This document shows, piece after piece, positions 34,712 through 40,297 of a DNA stretch of 40,297 bases. The notes under the pieces are model-generated. The model saw only the letters and a list, made by a program, of their open reading frames with translations. It had not been told where the DNA came from and did not search any database. A program made the translations under genes and the position numbers. The stretch covers positions 1-40,297 of the forward strand of contig CAYNEI010000020.1 in assembly GCA_964396185.1 (NCBI GenBank). Direction: 5' to 3'. This DNA comes from CAYNEI01 sp964396185. Its GTDB lineage: Archaea; Thermoplasmatota; SW-10-69-26. Positions within the stretch are counted from its first letter, which is position 1; each line of letters begins with the position of its first letter.

Positions 34712-34987
34712 ATGGACTTCATCGTTCACAAACACGACGATCGCATCCTTGACCTCGAGTGCACCGGCGAGCGCCGGACCGTACTCATGCTCCTCAAGGA
34801 ACGCCTGCTCATGGATGACAAGGTCGAGACCGCCACGGTCATCCAGGACCATCCCGTGCTCGACGAGCCTCGGATTCTGGTACGCACCGAGAAGGGCCGC
34901 CGTCCCGAGACCGCAGTCAAGAATGCGGCAGGAGCGGTCCGCAAGGATCTCGACGAGCTTGAGGACCTCGTCCTCGACGCCCTCTGA
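34712..34987 (+). CDS. rpoL: DNA-directed RNA polymerase subunit L
   Basis: 91 aa from ATG 34712, which leaves 9 nt after the Shine-Dalgarno GGAG (34699-34702); ATG 34706 is an alternative with only 3 nt. RpoL (eukaryotic Rpb11) pairs with RpoD to build the platform of RNA polymerase. The pattern VHKHDDRILDLECTGERRTVLMLLKERLLMD, then ATVIQDHPVLDEPRILVRTEKGRRPETAVKNAA and DELEDLVLDAL agrees with the family in length and order. Lies between csl4 and truD in an operon. Confidence 0.9.
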   Translation: MDFIVHKHDDRILDLECTGERRTVLMLLKERLLMDDKVETATVIQDHPVLDEPRILVRTEKGRRPETAVKNAAGAVRKDLDELEDLVLDAL

Positions 34988-34997
34988 GGGCCGAGGC

Positions 34998-36314
34998 GTG
35001 TTCGACCGGAACGTCACACCGCTGGAGGCTGAGCTCGGTCTCGGCTTCTACGCCACCGGCCCCCCGGGGATCGGGGGCGAGCTGCGCACCGTGGCCGAGG
35101 ACTTCATCGTCCAAGAGGACAGCGCGCCGACCGCACAAGCCCGCGCTGGCGGCAAGTACACCCTAGCTCGCATCCAGGCCAAGAACTGGGAGACGAACCG
35201 GCTCGTTCGCCAGATCGCCCGCCAGCTCGGCATCCCTGAACGGACCATCTATTTCACCGGCACCAAGGACAAGCGCGCCGTCACGATCCAGAACATGGCC
35301 ATCGCAGCCCCTGAGGAGGCCGTCCTGAAGCTCTCGCTGGGGGACGTCGACGTGCTTGAGACCCGCCGGGTGGACCGTGCCCCCAAGCTCGGCGAGCACA
35401 CCGGCAACGCGTTCACCATCCGGATCCGCTCGTTCGATCCACCGCTTGATCAAGCCGCCGAGCACCTGGACCGCATCACCGAGGAGCTGCTCGAGCAAGG
35501 CGGTTTCCCGAACTTCTTCGGTCCCCAGCGCTTCGGCTCTATCCGACCCATCACCCATCTCGTGGGCCAGCGTATCGTCGAAGGCGATCTGCTCGAGGCG
35601 GTCTGGACCTACATCGCCCATCCCAGTGATCTCGATCCTGCATCCGTCCAGGAGGGCAGGCGGACCCTCTGGGAAGAGCGGGACCCGACCCGCGGGGACG
35701 AGCTCCTCCCCCGCCGGTTCGACTACGAGCACATGATGCTCGACCGCCTCCGCGAACATCCGGGCGACGCCGTGGGCGCGTTCGAGAGATTGCCGCGCAC
35801 CCTCACCAGCCTGTTCGTGTCCGCCTTCCAGTCCCATCTGTTCAACAGGGCTCTCACCGAGCGGGCCAGCAAGCAACATCCCCGCGAAGCGACGTCCGGG
35901 GACGTGCTCGTACCGGCTGGGGCGGACGGGACCCCGGAGCGTGACCCGTTCATCCCGGTTACCGATCTCAACGCGGAGAGATGCAGCACGGCCACCCTCT
36001 CCGGTCAGGGCTTCACCACGGGTGCTCTGCCCGGCTACGAGACGCCCGAGGCCCACGGCCTCCAGGGCGAGATCGAGCGCTCGGTCCTAGAGGCCTCCGG
36101 CGTCGGGCCCGACGACTTCCGCATCCTCGAGGCCCCATGGCTCTCCTCGCGCGGAACCCGGCGGCCCTTGTGGTGCCCGCTGGATGCGGCTGAGACCGAC
36201 GCCGGCGAGGACGAGCATGGTCCCTACGTCGAGATCTCCTTCTTCCTACCGAAGGGGAGCTACGCCACGTGCCTGCTCCGGGAGATCATGCGCACCGAGC
36301 TGACCTCCTACTGA
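34998..36314 (+). CDS. truD: tRNA pseudouridine(13) synthase
   Basis: 438 aa. GTG 34998 is 10 nt after the rpoL stop and directly precedes the conserved start of the family. TruD isomerises U13 of tRNA. Landmarks: EDFIVQED (about residue 35), YTLARIQAKNWETNRLVRQIARQLG (about 53-77), the catalytic GTKDKRAVTIQNMAI (about 85-100; Asp of GTKDK), GNAFTIRIR (about 134-142) and the insertion region GGFPNFFGPQRFGSIRPITHL (about 168-188). Length is typical of archaeal TruD. The last gene of the csl4 operon. Confidence 0.93.
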   Translation: MFDRNVTPLEAELGLGFYATGPPGIGGELRTVAEDFIVQEDSAPTAQARAGGKYTLARIQAKNWETNRLVRQIARQLGIPERTIYFTGTKDKRAVTIQNMAIAAPEEAVLKLSLGDVDVLETRRVDRAPKLGEHTGNAFTIRIRSFDPPLDQAAEHLDRITEELLEQGGFPNFFGPQRFGSIRPITHLVGQRIVEGDLLEAVWTYIAHPSDLDPASVQEGRRTLWEERDPTRGDELLPRRFDYEHMMLDRLREHPGDAVGAFERLPRTLTSLFVSAFQSHLFNRALTERASKQHPREATSGDVLVPAGADGTPERDPFIPVTDLNAERCSTATLSGQGFTTGALPGYETPEAHGLQGEIERSVLEASGVGPDDFRILEAPWLSSRGTRRPLWCPLDAAETDAGEDEHGPYVEISFFLPKGSYATCLLREIMRTELTSY

Positions 36315-36384
36315 CTGAGGGAACGCTCTACCCCTTCTTGGCTTGCGGTAGAAACGTGACACACGTGTCGGTGAGTCAGGTTCT

Positions 36385-36409
36385 GCGGACACCTCTAAAG
36401 GGTGTCCGC
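36385..36409 (+). terminator. hairpin downstream of truD
   Basis: Perfect 9-bp stem GCGGACACC/GGTGTCCGC with a 7-nt loop, followed by TTTCG. It lies 70 nt after the truD stop; a terminator or other regulatory hairpin. Confidence 0.45.
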
Positions 36410-36795
36410 TTTCGCCATTCCATAATCATGGGTGAAGCGGATAATCTTTTCATTCTTACGCGTCGAACGTACACCGTGGCTTCAGTGCCGGGGGAGGGCA
36501 GCTCGGGGGCGCCCCGGGCCACCCCGGCGGTACTGATCGAACGGGGCATCGAGCTCCTTCACCGGGCCGCTCGCGGCCGATTCCACCAAACGGCTTGAAA
36601 ACGCTAAAATCAACTGTTCTAGAGCGCTTTCGCGAGTTGGTCCATCTTTGAGGTGTAGAGGGTAGGGGTTAGAGGGGTACGAACGGCTGAAGAGCGCTGC
36701 ACGGTTTTGTACAATCGTTGAGGTTCTGGCTGGACCGCTGTCTGCGGTCCGCGAGGAGGTGCTCGGATAAAGGTGGACCCGTACAACGTTGGGGG

Positions 36796-36805
36796 CTTTA
36801 AAAAG
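36796..36805 (+). promoter_or_regulatory. strong TATA-like box CTTTAAAAAG
   Basis: The most canonical TATA-like sequence in the window, not followed by a plausible protein start. Expected transcription start is near 36826, just before the foldable segment 36844-36922. Confidence 0.55.
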
Positions 36806-36843
36806 AAGACCGTCTTCGAGATCTCGTACACATCCCCCCGGGG

Positions 36844-36922
36844 GGTCACGTGATCGGCCAGATCCTGGCCACCGGCGAGGATGCACCCGGCCACCTTGAG
36901 CCTATCACGGTTGAACGTGACC
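36844..36922 (+). ncRNA. possible structured RNA
   Basis: GGTCACG (36844-36850) pairs with CGTGACC (36916-36922), TGAT (36851-36854) with ATCA (36904-36907), and GGCCAG (36856-36861) with CTGGCC (36865-36870). It lies about 18 nt after the start expected from the box at 36796. No known RNA family (RNase P, SRP) was recognised, so this is a structural guess only. Confidence 0.25.
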
Positions 36923-37163
36923 ACCTTTCGGAACGAATGGGTGAGTCATTATTTGCCCTATCCAGCAACCGGGGTCGAGCTGTTAAGGTGGGTACGTACA
37001 CGCTCTACTCGCGGATCTTGTCCTACTCTCCATCGAACGGACACCTAGCGGTGGACAGTTTTGTACACCAAACCGCAGGGGGAGTTGGTCCGCCACAAGG
37101 TTATACGGTCGAACAAAGCGGATGACAAGGCACTATCGTTCGATTTGTAACGACCGCATGGGT

Positions 37164-37910
37164 TCACCTTTCTAGCACCCAAGTGGCACCCCGGTGTCGG
37201 GCGACATCCCCATCTACCGGCGTGATCGTCGACGGGAAGCCGGTCCCTTGGCCCGCTGCCTCTACGGCGAGGCTCGGGTGGACGTGGATGACGGCCAGGG
37301 TGTCCACGTCGGCTCGCGCTGCCACGGCCCCGGCATCGGATGGTGTGGCATGCCCTGATCCGTGCACGCGCTCCTCGTCCGTGTGGGTCGCCTCGTGGAC
37401 CAGCAGGCTCGCCCCTTCAGCGAGATCGACCACCGCATCGCACGGGCGGGTGTCCCCGCAGACGACGACGTCCCCGATCCGGTAGGCCAGGCATGGGACC
37501 GAGTGGTCCATGGGTGCCCACGTGGCCAGCTCGTCGCCTCCGATCTCTACGGGGATCGTTCGCCATATGAGCTCGAAGGGCACCTCCACGCCAAGCGCCT
37601 CCACTCCGCCACGAGCTCGAGCGATGGCGGTTGGGGGCCCGACGATCTCGAGAGACCCTCGCTCGCCGGCGAAGCGAAGCGCGTGCACGAGGCCCGGCAG
37701 GCCCCAGGTGTGGTCCGGGTGCTCGTGCGTCAAGTAGACTCGGGACAAGCTTCCAAGCCCGAACGTGTTGGCTAGGCCCTTGGCGGCCTGTCCGCCCGCG
37801 TCGATGAGCACCGTCTCGTGGCCATCGCTAAGCGCGATGCACGTCCCGTGGGTCCTGTCGCTCGGAAGCGCCCAACCACAGGCCAGGAACCCGACCGCCT
37901 CCACGTCCAT
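37164..37910 (-). CDS. RNase Z-like metallo-beta-lactamase-fold hydrolase
   Basis: 248 aa, ATG 37910. The MBL core has motif II THEHPDHTWGLPGL (about residues 60-73; the H-x-H-x-D-H metal ligands), motif IV-like VVVCGDTRPCDAVV (about 147-160; Asp ligand), LLVHEATHTDEERVHGSGHATPSDAGAVA (about 169-197) and HVHPS (about 209). GDTRPC and HEAT..GH are typical of RNase Z and its relatives, which trim the 3' end of tRNA precursors. The protein is shorter than canonical RNase Z (about 300 aa) and lacks a recognisable flexible exosite arm, so a phosphodiesterase-like or other hydrolase activity is equally possible. No near promoter box. Confidence 0.8.
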   Translation of the reverse strand: MDVEAVGFLACGWALPSDRTHGTCIALSDGHETVLIDAGGQAAKGLANTFGLGSLSRVYLTHEHPDHTWGLPGLVHALRFAGERGSLEIVGPPTAIARARGGVEALGVEVPFELIWRTIPVEIGGDELATWAPMDHSVPCLAYRIGDVVVCGDTRPCDAVVDLAEGASLLVHEATHTDEERVHGSGHATPSDAGAVAARADVDTLAVIHVHPSLAVEAAGQGTGFPSTITPVDGDVARHRGATWVLER

Positions 37911-38003
37911 GCGGGGACAAGGCGCTCACCAGCCAAGAACCGCCCGGCGAGACCTGGATGCAACGAAGAGGCTTGTGTGAGAAGTGACCGGAACTTGACA
38001 GCC

Positions 38004-38642
38004 TTATCGTTGTCGTGGGTGGATGGTTTCAGCCCAGAGGAGGTTGGCCCGAGCGAGCCGGCGTGCGGCTGCTCCGAGCACACCGAACGGAAGCGAGACC
38101 ACCGCTAAGCCGGTGAGAACGTGGTTCCACCATCCCTCGGTGCGCGGGGCTAGGAGAAGGCCCGCACCGACGGCCGCAGCGGCCACCGGGAGCCAGAACC
38201 AGCCTCCGAGGATCAACCCGTACACCACCAGGGCGGAGAGCACCCAGACCACACCGAGCACCTCGGGCTGGTAGCCGAAGGGGCGCCTTCCTGGTGACAC
38301 GCGCTTCGGCGGTCGGATGCGCGCCCGCGGGGCGCTGAGCACGAGCTGGAACTCGTCCAAGAGCTCATCCAGGGCCGCCTGGCCACTGGAGATGGCCCAC
38401 GAGCCCAGCACCGGCGTCAGATCCACCTCGAGCAGGCAGCCCCGTTTGCTGCGCCGCGCCTTGGCCGAGACGATGAAGCCCAGGCTGGCAGCCCTCAGCC
38501 GCGGGCGAGAGCGCAAGAGCAAGAGCCGCTGGCCCGTGTCCACGTCGCGCACCGTGTACCCCTGGCTCTCGGCTGCCGTAGCCAGGGCAGCGAGCGCCTT
38601 GGCTGGCGAAGCATCCAAGCGCCGTTCAGCCCGAAGCGTCAC
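38004..38642 (-). CDS. integral membrane protein of unknown function
   Basis: 212 aa from GTG 38642, 27 nt after the box AAACCTATT (about 38668-38676, minus); GTG 38660 would lie close to the promoter. The N-terminal 110 residues are soluble alpha/beta with basic patches (LLLLRSRPRLRAA, then LLEVDLTPVLGSWAISSGQAALDELLDEFQLVL). The C-terminal half holds about three hydrophobic segments: EVLGVVWVLSALVVYGLIL, WFWLPVAAAAVGAGLLLAP and LTGLAVVSLPFGVLGAAAR. No family is recognised. Divergent from the aminotransferase gene. Confidence 0.6.
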   Translation of the reverse strand: MTLRAERRLDASPAKALAALATAAESQGYTVRDVDTGQRLLLLRSRPRLRAASLGFIVSAKARRSKRGCLLEVDLTPVLGSWAISSGQAALDELLDEFQLVLSAPRARIRPPKRVSPGRRPFGYQPEVLGVVWVLSALVVYGLILGGWFWLPVAAAAVGAGLLLAPRTEGWWNHVLTGLAVVSLPFGVLGAAARRLARANLLWAETIHPRQR

Positions 38643-38743
38643 GCAGGGAAGCCCCCGCACCCAGGGGAATAGGTTTCGATGTTCCCCGCCAAACGGTCCA
38701 CGAGCTCACGAAGCTTCAAATCCTTCCCGCCGCCTTCGAGGGC

Positions 38744-39883
38744 GTGCTCTCGGACCGCATCGCTTCGGTGCCACCATCGGGGACCGTTGCCCTGGCAGAC
38801 CTCGTCAAGCAGAAGAAGCGCGATGGCCAGGAGATCATCGATCTCTCCGTGGGTGAACCCGACTTCGAGACCCCGGATCACATCGTAGCCGCCTGCCAGA
38901 AAGCCCTCCAGGAGGGCAAGACCCACTACGGACCGAGCCTCGGCATCCCCGAGCTGCGAGCAGCGGCCGCCCAGCGCCAGGCAGACCGGTACGGCGCCGC
39001 CTCCACCCAGGCCAACGTGCTCGTGACGCCGTGCAAGCACGCGCTGCTCACCTTCTTTCTCACCGTGCTCGATCCAGGCGACGAGGTCATCATCCCCAGC
39101 CCCGCCTGGGTCAGCTATGCACCCCAAGTCCGCTTGTGCAACGGCAAGCCCGTTCACGTGGTCAACCAGCCCACCGGGGCCGTGGACGTGGAAGCGATCA
39201 ACGAGGCCATCACCGAGGACACCCGCGCCATCGTGCTCAACTCCCCAAGCAACCCCACCGGTGCCGTGCAAGATGCCGCCACCGTGGAGGCCCTGGTGGA
39301 GATCGCGCAGGACGCTGGCATCTGGCTGCTCAGCGACGAGGTGTACAGCGAGCTCACCGCTGACGGGAACTCGGCGCCTAGCCCGACGAGCCACGACCAA
39401 GCGCTCAAGAACGTGGCCGTGGTCGACGGCGTCTCCAAGGCTTACGCCATGACCGGCTGGCGCATCGGCTGGCTGCTTGGGCCCACAGAGCTCATCCAGG
39501 CGGCCACGAAGGTCCAGCAGCACTCGGTGACCCACCCGACCCTGTTCGCCCAGTACGGCGCCCTGGAGGCGCTCACAGGCGACCAGGCGTCCGTGGGGGA
39601 GATGCGGAGAGCCTTCCAAGCGCGTCGGGAACTCGTCGTCGAGGGCCTCCAGGCCGCAGGCGCCTCGTTCCCCGAACCACGCGGGGCGTTCTACCTCTTC
39701 CCGACCCTGCCCGGCTTCACCAGCGGCGAGGCGCTCGCCGAAACGCTGCTGGAAACCTGCAGCATCGCATGCACGCCTGGCGAGGCGTTCGGACCCGGCG
39801 GAGAAGGGCATGTGCGCATGAGCTATGCCGCCAGCCAGGCAGACCTCGAGCTGGCCATGGAGCGCATCCAAGCCCTCCCATAA
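38744..39883 (+). CDS. PLP-dependent class I aminotransferase (aspartate-type)
   Basis: 379 aa, GTG 38744, 27 nt after the box AGCTTCAAAT (38712-38721). Class I aminotransferase of the AspC/archaeal family: IIDLSVGEPDFETPDHIV (about residues 31-48), THYGPSLGIPELR (about 60-72), VTPCKHALLTFFLTVLDPGDEVIIPSPAWVSY (about 94-125), NSPSNPTG (about 167), LLSDEVYSELT (about 197) and the PLP-lysine segment VDGVSKAYAMTGWRIGW (about 229-245). C-terminal GAFYLFPTLPGF and GEGHVRMSYAAS agree. Probably aspartate or aromatic transamination with 2-oxoglutarate. TPCKHAL, rather than the more common GxxxAL, is a slight oddity. Confidence 0.92.
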   Translation: MLSDRIASVPPSGTVALADLVKQKKRDGQEIIDLSVGEPDFETPDHIVAACQKALQEGKTHYGPSLGIPELRAAAAQRQADRYGAASTQANVLVTPCKHALLTFFLTVLDPGDEVIIPSPAWVSYAPQVRLCNGKPVHVVNQPTGAVDVEAINEAITEDTRAIVLNSPSNPTGAVQDAATVEALVEIAQDAGIWLLSDEVYSELTADGNSAPSPTSHDQALKNVAVVDGVSKAYAMTGWRIGWLLGPTELIQAATKVQQHSVTHPTLFAQYGALEALTGDQASVGEMRRAFQARRELVVEGLQAAGASFPEPRGAFYLFPTLPGFTSGEALAETLLETCSIACTPGEAFGPGGEGHVRMSYAASQADLELAMERIQALP

Positions 39884-39925
39884 GGCCGCGCAAGGTTCAT
39901 CCGGGTAGCCCGCCTGAACCGCCTC

Positions 39926-40297
39926 GTGCCCCCACGCGAACCCGACGACCCACCCCCCGTGCTCGACCTCACCCTGGAGGACGCCAAGAGCGCGGCTCAC
40001 CTCGTCGAGGCCTGGCGCGAGGTCGGCGGCTTCACCGCCACCAAGGTCGCCCGAGCCGCCCAGACCGTGCGATCCATGCTCGACGACGACCTGACGCTCA
40101 TCCTCTCGTTCCCAGCGGCACCCATGGCCACAGGCCTTCGAGGCGTGATCACGGAGCTCGTTCGAGCCGGGCACGTGGACGCCATCGTGACCACGTGCGG
40201 CACCCTGGACCACGACATCGCCCGCACCCTCTCCACCTACCGACAGGGGAGCTTCGATCTCGACGACGAAGCCCTGCTCAAGCTCGGCTACCACCGG
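39926..40297 (+). CDS. dys: deoxyhypusine synthase (5' part, cut by window end)
   Basis: 124 codons from GTG 39926 to the window edge. A Pro-rich N-terminus (PPREPDDPPPVLDLTLEDA) precedes LILSFPAAPMATGLRGVITELVRAGHVDAIVTTCGTLDHDIARTL and the SFDLDDEALLKLGYHR segment, which match deoxyhypusine synthase (SGLRGVI-like, TTxGxLDHD, DDExLxxxGxxR). The enzyme transfers the aminobutyl group of spermidine to a lysine of translation factor aIF5A. An AT-richer GGTTCAT (39894-39900) lies about 29 nt upstream. The NAD-binding and catalytic lysine parts are beyond the window. Confidence 0.9.
   Translation, partial: MPPREPDDPPPVLDLTLEDAKSAAHLVEAWREVGGFTATKVARAAQTVRSMLDDDLTLILSFPAAPMATGLRGVITELVRAGHVDAIVTTCGTLDHDIARTLSTYRQGSFDLDDEALLKLGYHR

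Larger units (their letters stand above)
36315..37163. other. 849-bp gene-poor, AT-richer region with GTACA and TCGAACG motifs
   Basis: I see no convincing protein gene: small frames on both strands lack family resemblance, promoters and consistent codon use. The region is visibly richer in AT than its flanks. GTACA occurs six times on the plus strand (36469, 36709, 36781, 36826, 36996, 37063), including the palindrome TTGTACAA (36707-36714); TCGAACG-like motifs recur about five times. It also holds the hairpins at 36385-36409 and 36732-36750 (GGACCGC/GCGGTCC), a strong TATA-like box at 36796-36805 and a foldable segment 36844-36922. A replication origin or a noncoding RNA locus are the two main ideas. 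Confidence 0.55.

Noticed and set aside
36619..36924. 101-codon minus-strand frame and others in the gap after truD
   Set aside because: No family resemblance, promoter or codon bias; treated as non-coding.
38639..40294. 551-codon minus-strand frame
   Set aside because: It is antisense to the class I aminotransferase and deoxyhypusine synthase, both with firm motifs.

Overview
The window is a GC-rich, densely packed archaeal chromosome segment. The archaeal assignment rests on several independent genes: archaeal/eukaryotic-type prolyl-tRNA synthetase, flap endonuclease 1, ribosomal protein S17e, exosome subunit Csl4, RNA polymerase subunit L, TruD, TrmJ-like methylase, deoxyhypusine synthase and the archaeal riboflavin synthase RibC. 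The rRNA order 16S - tRNA-Ala(UGC) - 23S - 5S and a 23S processing stem with an archaeal bulge-helix look fit a euryarchaeal lineage. The 16S 3' end reads more like Thermoplasmatota/marine Group II relatives than haloarchaea or methanogens, but this is inference from memory. Many genes have an AT-rich box (often CTTTTGA or CTTTA) centred about 25-28 nt before the start codon. Transcripts would then begin at the start codon, so most messages look leaderless.

Layout. 1-3744: rRNA operon (16S 3' end, tRNA-Ala, 23S, 5S). 3862-6210: a secreted LVIVD beta-propeller lipoprotein, then a PaaB / PaaA-PaaC-type pair. 6284-9742: a TasA/camelysin-like secreted protein convergent with a THUMP-like SAM methyltransferase, then a HAD phosphatase and a compact FEN1 on the minus strand. 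9868-14408: a giant fusion (six kelch repeats, four PKD domains, regulatory-like domain, membrane segment, ABC ATPase) overlapping an ABC-2 permease. 14425-16520 (minus): LysE exporter, SRPBCC protein and its winged-helix regulator. 16521-16889: a gene-free stretch with two inverted repeats before proS. 18430-22154: two lipoproteins and an aminotransferase.

22357-23942 (minus): TrmJ-like methylase, a small membrane coiled-coil protein and tRNA-Cys(GCA). 24058-26983: a three-gene overlapping operon for a sarcosine-oxidase / dye-linked proline dehydrogenase-like flavoprotein complex (2Fe-2S plus FAD subunit, BFD-type ferredoxin, DAO-type FAD subunit). 27152-30120: a winged-helix regulator, S17e and a ribB-ribL-ribC-ribH riboflavin/FAD operon whose genes overlap by 4 nt and whose promoter is preceded by a perfect 18-bp palindrome. 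30137-33893: a third LVIVD lipoprotein divergent from a repetitive, probably beta-solenoid secreted protein. 33977-36314: csl4-rpoL-truD information-processing operon. 36315-37163: about 850 nt without a convincing gene, richer in AT and in GTACA motifs. 37164-40297: RNase Z-like hydrolase, membrane protein, aspartate-aminotransferase-like enzyme and the 5' part of deoxyhypusine synthase.

The most novel items are the kelch-PKD-ABC ATPase fusion with its partner permease, the arch-less FEN1 without PIP box, the rib-operon palindrome, the beta-solenoid repeat protein, the three LVIVD paralogs sharing a His/Cys/Asp/Glu constellation, and the GTACA-rich gene-free region, which could be an origin or a noncoding-RNA locus. 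The organism appears to be a heterotroph with a substantial secreted proteome and amino-acid/amine oxidation.
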